A DNA stretch of 64,000 bases, taken from contig OZ035961.1 of assembly GCA_964034945.1 (NCBI GenBank), positions 19,152,142 to 19,216,141 of the forward strand. The letters are read 5' to 3'. This document shows positions 1 through 9,977 of the stretch, in pieces (position 1 is the stretch's first letter; every line of letters begins with the position of its first letter). The translations under genes and the position numbers were made by a program. The DNA is from Chrysopilus asiliformis. Its lineage: Eukaryota; Arthropoda; Insecta; Diptera; Rhagionidae. Under the pieces are notes generated by a model. It worked only from the letters and a program-made list of their open reading frames with translations, searched no databases and had not been told where the DNA came from.

Positions 1-620
1 GAAACAGAACGGAATCCCTTCCGCAATTCCCAGACTCTACTTAGCTTCACATATCCACCTCATCGTATTCTTGATAGGTTCAAACAAACCTACAGCATAA
101 AACCGAGCAAGTTGAAACACAAAGAGAAGCAACAGGCCAACCTTAATCCAAGTGTGGATCCATCGGTACAACCAACATAACAAAATTGAATCAGAGCTTC
201 CGTGCTAATTGAATGTGAATTATTCAGCTGATGAAGAATGAACTCGCATTCGGTAAAATCTGGCATGGCCAGGGCCAAGGTAACTTAAATCGCCACCTTT
301 TGGCTTTAGAAACTAACAAGTGACCATCAGTATGTGTGGGAAATTTGAGGAAAAAATTGAAAACAGCCCTAGATTTGAAATATGATGTCTACCCAAAATT
401 AAGACAATCACACCTATTCTGTCTGGAATCGGAAGTAGCGTCAAGTTTGTTCGATTTCCCTCGATTGAACGTAGTTTGTATTCTAGAATCCGCTGCGTTT
501 CACTTCTGTTCGATTGCGTATGATTGCGTATGATGTCTGATACTTCTGTATGATGCGTATACCATTTGAGTGGCGAATCGAAACAACTGAGTTTGGTTTT
601 ACGTTTTAACGGACACAAAA
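1..620. other. Left-edge stretch without a supported gene
   Basis: Short open frames occur on both strands (for example 90-278 minus and 313-618 minus), but none shows a recognisable domain, a consistent splice structure or a family motif. I see nothing I can call here. Confidence 0.4.
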
Positions 621-624
621 ATTA

Positions 625-960
625 ACTACACCAGGGTGTTAGGGATGGCAAAATCCGTATGTCCGTCTGTCTGTCTGTGTGTTCATCAGTGAACACCATA
701 ACTTTCGAAAGGATTAAGCTAGAGACTTAAAATTGCGTATAGTTTCGTTTCTCGTAAATGACAAGGCTAGGTTCTTGAACGGAGAAAATCGGACCATTCC
801 TTCCCCCTTCCTCATCCTAACGAAACAGTTTTTTGCAATTTTCTCAAAAACTGTGCATTTTTCGGAAAATATATAGAGATGAAATGTGTTTAAAATATGA
901 TTTTAGATAACCGTTCCATACATCAAAATCCAATCGAACCACTCCTTTCCCCCTCTCCTA
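625..960 (+). repeat. Decayed copy of the GTCY-core repeat family
   Basis: This stretch aligns by eye, with many substitutions, to the middle of the two full elements at 37.0 and 53.5 kb. Shared landmarks in order are an 'acaccag.gtgtt' stretch, a short GTCY microsatellite near 660-685, 'gagctagagacttgaaatt'-like text near 718-735, a 'cgtttttcgtaaaatg'-like stretch near 745-762, and 'catacatcaaaatcc' near 918-932. The terminal repeats are not recognisable, so it is an old fragment. Confidence 0.6.
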
Positions 961-1156
961 TACAAATGGATTTTTTTTAAATAAAATTTTATCTGTCATC
1001 ATATGGAGTATTTGACGAATAGCCCCTGGCAATTTCTTGTTTTTTTTTTTATAAAATTATACAGAATAATTGCAAAATTAATCAGAAGCTACGAAATTTC
1101 GCTAAAACTGATTCTTTGACTAGTTTTGTTGCCAAAATCTTAATAATTGTTTAAAT

Positions 1157-1919
1157 CAGGCCTCGGCACCATGTATGTAGTGATTTACTACTACTCGAAA
1201 AAATTTTATGTTTCTTCATATACTATAACACAAAATGAGAAAACGCATCATTTTCATTTTTTACGCTCTTTCGCTTTTGATGGAGACGTTTAGGAACAGT
1301 GAACTACACAATTTATCATTATGCAATTTCAGAATCATTTGTTCCGCCTAAAGGAAATTTCTCTAAAAAAACTTTCTTTAAGTTGTCAACCTGTCTTACT
1401 CTTTCTACTTAATTGAATCGGGCAAAATCGACCTTATGACAGCTGTTGTAATGGCGTTTTAGATTGAATTTTTTATTCGACATGTAACTGCAAACTAGAC
1501 ATTGACGGTTATCATTATTTGTGGTTATTAAATATTTGTTTTCCCAATCCCACGACATAGTATTTGAATTTGAATATGAGCGCTTCATAATGGAAAAAGA
1601 AAACTAAAAAAATCAAATTTCTGAAAAAATTTCGTACATCAGTGTTCTTTGGGAAGCAATTATAATTTTGGAGAGCAAATGTATACACTCGTACGCATCA
1701 ACAGCAGAAATCATACTGAATGACTGTCGTAGGCTCGCTCCATCGATTGTTAGTCAATCGTTTGATTTCGGCTGCCGAAGTGGCCGTCGTCAACCAACAC
1801 GTATCATTGCGTTGGAGAGTCGAGTAAAAACGTTCATACATTGATTGTAATCTCGTAAAATTTGAATAAAAATGTTATCGTATTGAGGAGCCAGACGAGC
1901 CAAGCAGTGCCGAGGCTTG
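1157..1919. mobile_element. Non-autonomous hAT-like element (MITE)
   Basis: The ends are inverted repeats, CAGGCCTCGGCAC on the left and GTGCCGAGGCTTG on the right (12 of 13 match when inverted). They are flanked by an identical 8-bp direct repeat GTTTAAAT at 1149-1156 and 1920-1927. An 8-bp target duplication and termini beginning CA(G/A) are hallmarks of hAT transposons. The 763-bp interior has no transposase frame, so the element is non-autonomous. The family assignment is inferred from the ends only. Confidence 0.75.
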
Positions 1920-1927
1920 GTTTAAAT

Positions 1928-4640
1928 CATGTATTTTTCTTAACAATAAAACCATTTTTTCATACAATATTAGCAACTTGCGAAAGCCCCAGAATTTTCT
2001 GTACGAATCTATTCTTTGTCGTAGTAATCTGATTGATCTAGAATTGCTTCATAGACACCAAATTTCGGATAGGATTTATAAGAAATCCAAAATATCAACC
2101 CGGATTCAACGTAAATAAAATCGCTTCCAAAAGCAAAAATTATATGAAAATTGTTACATTATTACGTGTTGGAGTTACACAAGGCAAATCAATCGAATTA
2201 GGTAAATTTTCCGCTAATTACTTAAACTATTTTTACACGCAAAGTACTACCTGCCCTGTCCTTTATTTCTATAGATTTTTTGTTACAACACCTCAAGTTT
2301 CGGCTTAGCCAAACGCCGATAGTTCGGTGGAAAATAACTTCCTAGACGCAAATTTTAAGCCGTAAATGTAGGAGGCAGTGGAGAATCCGACCCACGGATT
2401 TGCCTTTTTGCTGTTGCTTTTGTTGAATCTAAACGGATGATTCCGTGTCACACCTCACCTCGTGTCGGCATTTGTGAATGTATGTGTCAACATGGAAACT
2501 TTGCCCGAAAAACATTCAACAAGGTCGCTTCCACAAGGAGGGCGCGCAGAAAGGGATCTGTTAAGTCCATGAAAAATTGAAGCTAGGGGCTATCCCGTAC
2601 CCCAACCGTGATGGTCGAACCCGCGATGAGAGCATTTTCCACGACATCGAAGATGAGTCGACAGAAACGGTCGGCGAGATGAAGTGAGGGACGGAATGGA
2701 GACAAGGATGTGGACAAGTCGATATGTGGACGAAGAAAGAAAAGGAATTAAAATCGTGACAAGGACATTACCCCAGTGTGGAGAAAACAAATCTGATCTC
2801 GAGCGAAAATGTTCTGTCGGGGTGGCAAGCGGGTAGGAAAATGAAGCAGGGTGGCAGACAAAGCAAGGCACAAGGATTTGCGGTTTTCCAAGTCGGGTTC
2901 CATTATGTTCTGCAAAAAAAAACTATTAGAGCAGCGCCTCATGCAATTTTATCGATCCGTTGATTGAGCGCATTTACACAATCTCCTCTTCCTGCACCGC
3001 GCACAGTGAAGTCATCATCGCCGTGTCGGATGATTCTCCTTGGAATTTTCACTGTCACATCGCCACGCATACCACAAACTCCCAACCCCCTGCCTCCACA
3101 ACAAACCTATGACCAGCGATCGCCCGTTTATTAGCAAATGCACTTCTGCCGTGCATTTTATCCCGACGTGGAGTCCAGTTAAATAAACCGTAAGCGAAGA
3201 TCCAATCAAGAAGTGTCGGAAATCGACAAGAAAAACTAGATCCAGCATCCAAGAAACCAGAATATCGCTGCGAATTTTTTAGTCGGCACCCATTTATTTG
3301 CCCGTCTGCAACCCCTTTCAGTCTGACAATCGGGTTGCGGGGGCCGCGAAGAAGTTGGCGCAGGTCGAGGACCAAGGGAGGGTGGAAGGGCAGCAGTCAT
3401 AGGGACTGTCAAAATTTCACAATCTTAAGAAAACATTCTCCCGTCATCAAACCTACACAGAAACATGTATTTGCACAGTTTTTCAGTGGAGCCCCCCGGA
3501 AAATGCGAGAAAAAAACTCACGTCTACCGATTAATCATCAATGATTTCGTTTTGCTTTGAGTTTTGATGATTTCGTTTTGATGATTTCATCGATGATTGA
3601 GTCTTATCAATTTCGGTACTCACATTGTTTCTTCCAGCATAATTAATTAATCACAAAATCCAAACGTAAGAAATATTAAAGCTCCCCAGCAATCGCTGCG
3701 TTTTCAGTTCGTATTTTGTTTTCTTTCGAATTAATACCACTCCGAGCAGCGATTTTTTCTTTTTTCGTCACCTTTTTGATTGCACTTCACTTGCGTGAGT
3801 TGAGACACACACACACACTACGCCACTGAAAGGAAATCCAAAAAAAGTCCTTTCCTGCTTGAAATCTTTGTTTTCTCACTGGAATTTTGACGAGTATTTT
3901 GCGGAAAACACTTCACTTTTGCAAAGCATTCGATTTTCCGACTAGAAAATAGTTTTATTGTGCCGAATGCAGGAAAATCGACTAAAGCGGTGGTGTCTAC
4001 ACGTCGGAGAGTCACAGTACCACGTACTTTTGCGAAATTTGTGACAAGTGCTGCACGCATTGAAAAACCGACTAAATGTTTCTATGAATTTGTCGCTATT
4101 GAGATTTGTCAAGCAGATGTAAGCAAATACTGTAAATACACTTGCATTCAGTGATTGAAACGAGTAGAAATAATGTTTTATAGAAAAATAACGCGAATAT
4201 AAAAAACCAATCGGCAAAAAACAGTTTTAGATAAAATTCGCAAATATTTCCCCAAAAAAACGAACGCGAAAAGCCTTAAAAATTTGGTCCATACTTACAA
4301 ATAATTGTCAAAATAACCGAATTCGTATAATAAAAAACTTATGTTTGAGGCATCAACGAAATATGTAAAGTCGTATTTGATTTAATAAATTACAGTCTGT
4401 TCTAATCTGGAGAAATAGCTTTTCTAGTATATTAGACTGTTCTAATTGGAATACAGTCTATTAAATGCTGATGTCCACATTCTAGGTTCTCTAGATTTTA
4501 AAATCAAAAAAGGATCCACTAAAATTTAGGGTAATTCGAGTTCAGGATATGGCAGCCCCAATTACCATGGAAATAAAAGAGTTTTTCCCTACTGTGGCAA
4601 GATTTTAAGGGTTTTTTCATTTTGTTCTGATTGGCACCCC
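1928..4640. other. Intergenic; a GC-richer block at about 2340-3520 with no convincing gene
   Basis: Between 2340 and 3520 the base composition is clearly less AT-rich than the flanks. Several short open frames overlap there on both strands (2590-2871 minus, 3055-3375 minus, 3335-3544 plus). None has a family motif or a coherent exon chain. The block could be regulatory DNA upstream of eEF1B-gamma, an exon of a gene lying to the left, or an old element. A short CA run sits at about 3808-3819. Confidence 0.35.
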
Positions 4641-4746
4641 GGCGAAGTACCTGTCTGGCAACCCTTCGTCGAGAAGAACGTGGTTTGGTTTGGAGTCCGC
4701 AGATTTAAAAGCGAATTCTTACGTTGAAAAGAAAATTTGTGCAACA

Positions 4747-6375
4747 ATGGCTTCAGGAGTAAGTAGCTAACCTTCTTAAATCAATAAAATCACTTTTAAA
4801 TTAGCAAAAACTGTAAAATTTATTATGCTGTCGTCTTCGTCTTGCAGACTTTGTACACTTATCCCGACAACTTCCGGGCATTCAAGGCTTTAATTGCGGC
4901 CCAATACTCGGGTTCCAAGGTGAAAGTAGCCGAAGATTTTGTATTCGGAGAGACAAACCGGAGTCCAGCATTCATCGACAAGTTTCCCACAGGAAAGGTG
5001 AGTTCCAATTGCTTTTTATCCCTAATATTTCGAGAAGACTTGCATTTGAGGTTAGGAATTTTTGATGACGTCTCCACTGAGCACGACTCGTGCTACGAAA
5101 AGTAGACGGAAATGAATTCCCCTTGACCCTTTCAAACAACACTTGTCGATTGTTTGAAAATTAAAAGATTATTCACAATGTTTTCATAGTTGCAGGAATC
5201 TTACGCAATTCAAAGTGACTAACGCGTAAATTCCAATTTTTCAGGTGCCGGCATTCGAGACCAATGATGGCAAGTATTTGATCGAAAGCAACGCAATCGC
5301 CTACTATCTAGCCAACGCTCAACTTCGAGGTAACGACGCTTACGCCCAGGCACAGATTCAGCAGTGGATAAGCTTCGCCGACAACGAAATTCTACCAGCA
5401 TCATGCGCTTGGGTGTTCCCGTTGATCGGAATCATGCCTTTCAACAAGCAATCTGTGGAGAGGGCAAAGGAGGACGTCAAATTCGGTTTGGATATCCTAA
5501 ACAAGAAGTTGCTTAACTGCACTTTCCTTGTGGGCGAGCGAATCTCATTGGCCGATATTATAGTCTTTTGCAACCTATTGCACTTGTATCAGTACGTCCT
5601 CGAGCCTTCCCTCCGCGCCCCTTTCGGCTGCGTAACTCGATGGTTCAACTTGATCCTCCATCAGCCGCAAGTCCAGGCAGTCATCAAGGACTTCCAAATA
5701 TGCGCCAAGACTATTCAATTCGATCCGAAAAAGTTCGCTGATTTCCAAAGCAAGAGTGGCGGTGCCCATTCCAAGGATGACAAGAAGAAGGATGAGAAGA
5801 AAAAGGAAAAGGCTCCACCCAAGGAAAAGCAAGAGCAAGCCCCAGCTGAAGAACTAGATGCCGCTGAAGAAGCTCTTCTAGCCGAGCCGAAATCGAAGGA
5901 TCCATTCGACTTGATGCCCAAGGGCACATTCAACTTCGATGATTTCAAGCGTTTCTACTCCAACGAGGAGGAAGCCAAATCAATTCCATATTTCTGGGAG
6001 AAATTCGATCCAGAGAACTACTCGATTTGGTACGGTGAATACAAATACAGCGAGGAACTCACCAAGGTCTTTATGAGCTGCAACTTGATCACTGGAATGT
6101 TCCAACGTCTCGATAAAATGCGTAAGCAAGCATTTGCTTCCGTCTGCCTCTTCGGAGAGGATAACAACAACACCATCTCTGGTGTCTGGGTATGGCGTGG
6201 ACACGATTTGGCTTTCACTTTGTCGCCAGATTGGCAAATCGACTATGAGGTCTATGACTGGAAGAAATTGGATCCAAATGCCCAAGAAACAAAGAAATTG
6301 GTAGAACAATATTTCTCCTGGTCAGGTACCGATAAAAATGGCCGTAAATTCAATCAAGGAAAGGTTTTCAAATAA
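4747..6375 (+). CDS. eEF1gamma: Elongation factor 1-gamma (eEF1B-gamma)
   Basis: Subunit of the eEF1B complex, which reloads eEF1A with GTP during translation elongation; gamma is the scaffold subunit with a glutathione-transferase-like N-terminus. Coding exons are 4747-4758, 4848-4997 and 5245-6375, all with GT-AG introns in phase 0, giving 430 residues, the usual family length. The order is a thioredoxin-fold GST N-domain (about residues 3-85, from [20 protein letters not shown]), a helical GST C-domain (about 90-210), a lysine/glutamate-rich linker (about 220-260), and the conserved EF1G C-terminal domain (about 265-430) ending in [17 protein letters not shown]. The first exon encodes only MASG; this tiny start exon is supported by a clean GTAAGT donor and by the family's N-terminus. 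No damage is visible. It converges with CISD2 about 1.7 kb downstream. Confidence 0.98.
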
Positions 6376-6514
6376 ATCACAGTCGAGTGGCGCTCCAATA
6401 TTATTGAGAGTAATTGGTTAAATGCTGCGCCCCATATTTCGTTAATTAAATGTTGAAATTACTATTTCCCAGTAAGTACTAATAACCAGCTTTCCTTTCA
6501 TTTTTATATGCCAC

Positions 6515-6520
6515 AATAAA
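6515..6520 (+). terminator. Poly(A) signal of eEF1B-gamma
   Basis: A canonical AATAAA lies 140 bases after the eEF1B-gamma stop codon and is the first such hexamer downstream. Confidence 0.65.
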
Positions 6521-8035
6521 ACCATAAACCATTTAATTTTGTATTTTTTTTTACTGTTTTATGCCAGCATAAGAATGAATTTTTTTTTTTAGGATTTTTT
6601 GACCAAAATATGTAAGGAAAAAGAGAATTTTACGAAAAACTCAAAAATATAAAGTAGGATTTTGTAACCTACTTAAATATGTTCACCGGATTGGTTACGT
6701 CCAGAGTATCATAGAGGTAGGTTTAGGTCTACGGTTTACTAGAAAATTCAATGATCATTTATGGTCTACTGTCTACTTGCTGAGATAAAATAAAAAAAAT
6801 GTTTAAAACCTTTTTACTTATCTGAAGACTGACTTGATGTTAGACATTTATTTTTGATTGTTTAAAGCCAATTTCTTTTATAAATTGGTTGCTGATGCCC
6901 TAAGTTTCACTTTTAGTTTGAAATGCAAAGAATTTTCTTCAAAATTAACGCATTCTGGACAATTGATGCGCTTTTTTGTCCAAAATTATGAAGGAGTTAA
7001 ACTCGAAAGCCGTGAAAACTGCGTAGCTTATGGGAGAAGGAATGAAAACTCCTCACCATTAGTTGAAGTTACGAACAATTGAGTACTAAACAGGGTGCGA
7101 AGAATATTCGAAATTCATTCATCGCAATTCACTCATTTATTTTGCTCTGGTAGAGCAAAATAAAACTAGACAGAAAATTTCTAAATAGCACATCATTTTC
7201 TTACAGGAAAAAAATTTCGACTTCTAGGATAAGACAAAGTATAAAATTTTAATATCTTCATACATACAGTCATACATACGACTATCGTATCGCGAAAAAC
7301 TATAGTTAACGAAATGGCACTTTTTTCGCGATTTTCTCGAAAACTAACGGTTTTTGCGTGGTGATATGTAAGAAAGAAAATAAAGGTAACAAGATTTCCC
7401 ACAACATCCTTTTTACAGTTAGCCATTACCTCCCTTTATCCTATTTATGTGTGATATGACTCTAAAGAGTCTTCTAATCAATAATGAAAACCAAGGAAAA
7501 TCAGTTGACTGGGAACCTATCACCAAACACGGTACGATTCCTTCGAATCGTAAATTCAATGTTATTGTTGGTAGAAAAAACACTAGTATCGAGTTCGGTA
7601 ATAGCGCCACTGGTTTATAAAATACCAAGACAATGGTTCAGAGGGGTGGAAAATTCCTGCTGCCAACATGGCTAAAAACATTCGCCCCATCCAATACAAT
7701 TTGTTTCAATGTTCTCCGTTGAGGTGTTCAAAAGATACAGATGCACATCCTTTTTTGAAAAATCGCATCAAAGTCAAATCACTCTCTCCACTATACAACC
7801 GGAACGTTTTCTGCTTCTCTAAAAGGATGCCAAAACATTTTGCGTTAATCCCTTTATTACTTGTCTTTATTGTTTCATCCGATGTACAATTTTTAATGTA
7901 AGTTCAACGACAGTAGCATAACAAAAACAAAAAGATTTACTCCCAATAAAAAATGATTGATATCTTTTCAAGATTAATGTACTAAAATATTGCAAAATTT
8001 ATTCGAATTGTGGATAGCCGTATTCCACGAAAATG
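6521..8035. other. Intergenic between two convergent genes
   Basis: No gene is supported. At about 7516-7565 there is a half-copy of the foldback element seen complete at 9305-9433 (shared text around 'aatcgtaaattcaatgtt'). Text at about 7250-7350 (pyrimidine-rich CATA repeats, then 'cgattttctcgaaaac') may be a very old member of the GTCY-core repeat family. The open frame 7668-7901 on the plus strand ends in a hydrophobic run next to a GTAAGT, but no further exon follows. Confidence 0.4.
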
Positions 8036-8039
8036 CGCT

Positions 8040-8045
8040 TTTATT
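8040..8045 (-). terminator. Poly(A) signal of CISD2
   Basis: An AATAAA on the minus strand (TTTATT on the plus strand) lies 31 bases beyond the CISD2 stop codon. Confidence 0.6.
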
Positions 8046-8075
8046 CGTATAACTGCCGTTAAGGGAAAATGAGTA

Positions 8076-8923
8076 TTAAGCATTTTTCCTCTTAATTACA
8101 ATGGGTCCGACATTATCGCCAGTGAGTTTGTTGTGTTCCCCATGTGAACCATCACAGTACGGCCACTGAAATTAGTTAAAATTGAAAACGGATCTTTTCG
8201 TCGTACATTTGATACTTACATTTTTAGTCTTCCAACACCGACAGAATGCGGCTTTTTCAGCAATATCTTCGACATCCACCATGTCGACTACTTTGGCCTC
8301 ATCCTTCCGGACTTTTTGATTACAGGTTCCTGAAGGACACGGTCTCCCATGGGGACAGAAGGCTAAATACGACATGTAACCGATTCCAGCTACTATGGAT
8401 GCAGGAGGAATTAGTTGTAACCACTCCGAAACTGAAATATTTAGTGATAAGTAGGCCATAACAATTGTATTGGGAAACGATCAATGGGGCAAAAACACCT
8501 GGCACCAGGTTAGTGTAAATACAATGACAGAATGCGGCTTTCTTAAACAAACACCAAGAGATTAGAGCAGTGGTGACTTTGCTTATTATTTGTTGTCTTT
8601 GGTGTTGCATAACAGTTCATTTGGAGAGGCTCACCTTGGGGCTGCGCAAAAACCGTTTTCATTTTTTATTTAGATCTCTTCCTCACCGATCCCTATATTG
8701 ACCCTAGGAATCTTAAAGACTTCTCGGCTTTAGCGAAATTAGGTTACGCTTTTTGGATGGTGCGGAGGTGGGAAATTAAGGCAATTTCTTGTCCCAAAGA
8801 TAGAAAAACACTTCAATACTTACTTGATAGCTTGAACCATCCCGTAAATGAATCAGGAATCGGCAAATTTGATAAATAATTCGGAAGTGTGGACTTCACG
8901 AAGTTCGATGCTAGTCCAACCAT
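8076..8923 (-). CDS. Cisd2: CDGSH iron-sulfur domain protein 2 (CISD2)
   Basis: A membrane-anchored 2Fe-2S protein of the ER and mitochondrial outer membrane; in animals it acts in calcium homeostasis, autophagy and lifespan. Three minus-strand coding exons, 8923-8824, 8431-8220 and 8165-8076, join in consistent phase to 133 residues, matching the insect family length. The N-terminus carries the conserved [17 protein letters not shown] segment. A single transmembrane helix covers about residues 37-58 ([20 protein letters not shown]). The cluster-binding signature [16 protein letters not shown] is split exactly by the second intron; the expected ligands Cys97, Cys99, Cys108 and His112 are all present. 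The C-terminus [14 protein letters not shown] is typical. Exons 1 and 3 are too short to stand out as open frames and were found by matching the family. No defect is visible. Confidence 0.97.
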
Positions 8924-9014
8924 TTTCAACCTTTTCTAACTGTGTATTGCTGTGTATGTTCAACTTCGCAAAAAACAACAAAAACTTACCAAAAATTCCC
9001 AAATCCAATAGTGC

Positions 9015-9097
9015 TTATCCTCTAACTAAAAACACGTATGACAACACTGGTCTAGTTGTGACAAGTGTTGTCATACGTGTTTTTAGTTAGAGGATAA
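9015..9097. mobile_element. Short perfect foldback (83 bp)
   Basis: A 34-base arm starting TTATCCTCTAACTAAAAACA is repeated in inverted orientation after a short spacer. The same arms would form a strong hairpin. No clear target duplication is seen. It is probably a minimal MITE or foldback element upstream of CISD2. Confidence 0.6.
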
Positions 9098-9304
9098 AGG
9101 AGGATCTCCATTACCATGACTTCTGTAACTGCAAAAAAATGCAGAGAAGAAGAGCAAGATAAACTTATATAGATCTAAATAGGGATGACTGAATACAAGT
9201 ATAAACGCTTTCCCTTCCAGTTTAACAATTTTATAGCAATCAGATCAAACCTTATGCTATGAATATAAGGTTCAAATTAGCATAGAAATAAAGCTATACA
9301 GCTG

Positions 9305-9433
9305 AGGCCCTATCACAGAATCCGATACGAATGGTTCGGATCGTAAACTCAATGTTGTTGTTAGTGTTTTATACCAACAACAACATTGAATTTACGATCC
9401 GAACCATTCGTATCGGATTCTGTGATAGGGCCT
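9305..9433. mobile_element. Foldback MITE of 129 bp with 3-bp duplication CTG
   Basis: Almost the entire element is one inverted repeat, with ends AGGCCCTATCAC and GTGATAGGGCCT and arms of roughly 60 bases. It is flanked by CTG at 9302-9304 and 9434-9436. A diverged half-arm of the same family occurs at about 7516-7565. Confidence 0.7.
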
Positions 9434-9894
9434 CTGTATGTGTGTGGTTGAACTACATGAAAAATGACAGCTACGGTATAATAGCACTTTGTATGTGTCT
9501 GTGCTCACTATTCACTTACAGGGACAATGTGTGATTGTAGTAGAAATCGCTATAAAAAAGTTCAAGTCCGTCAACTGCACAGAACAATATACATAAAACG
9601 CTCAATCTTCTATCTCTTATAAGTCATTTTTTAGCAGTTCAGTGGGGTAAAAAAATTGGGCCAAAGGGAGACAAATATATATAAAATCTGAGTAGTTGTC
9701 ACTTTTCCACTGTAAATAAGTTACTCGAACTGTCATATAATTTGACGGTTTTCATAACCTAGGTTAATTGAACTGTCATCATATGACAGAACATGATTCG
9801 ATTTCGTTTTGAAATTAAATTCAAAATAGTTTGCAGTCAATATTAAAAGTGATTATAAAATTTATTTGTGTGAATTAAATTCTGTCGCGTCATC
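9434..9894. other. Upstream of a THAP-like exon; palindromic CTGTCA/TGACAG motifs
   Basis: No gene. The interval 9720-9800 carries repeated CTGTCA/TGACAG words ('actcgaactgtcatat', 'tgaactgtcatcatatgacag'). The words ACTCGAACTGTCA recur at about 12160, close to the second THAP-like exon. This could be a shared promoter or repeat sequence. Confidence 0.35.
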
Positions 9895-9977
9895 ATGCCA
9901 CGGCCTAAGAAAGGCTTATCAAAATGTATTGTCGAAAGTTGTGGAAATACTGAAGAAGATGTGGTGGCAATGTTTCA
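9895..9977 (+). pseudogene. Exon-like start of a THAP-type zinc finger
   Basis: An ATG opens 27 codons (MPRPKKGLSKCIVESCGN...VAMF) plus two bases (CA), followed by a consensus donor GTAAGTG. THAP domains begin with C-X2-4-C and, about a dozen residues later, the F-H-x-F-P motif. Here C-X4-C is present and the exon stops exactly where F-H is expected, because CA plus T or C encodes His. THAP fingers occur in DNA-binding proteins and at the N-terminus of P-element-type transposases. I could not find the next exon, so this is either a gene fragment or a gene with an exon I missed. Confidence 0.35.

Noticed and set aside
2590..3375. Cluster of overlapping open frames in the GC-richer block
   Set aside because: Frames overlap on both strands, lack motifs and have no coherent splice chain; higher GC alone lengthens chance frames.
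5575..5948. Antisense frames over eEF1B-gamma
   Set aside because: They are shadows of the strongly biased coding strand of a confidently identified gene.
7668..7901. Possible secreted-protein first exon (hydrophobic stretch MPKHFALIPLLLVFIV before GTAAGT)
   Set aside because: No downstream exon on this strand before CISD2, and no family match; probably chance.
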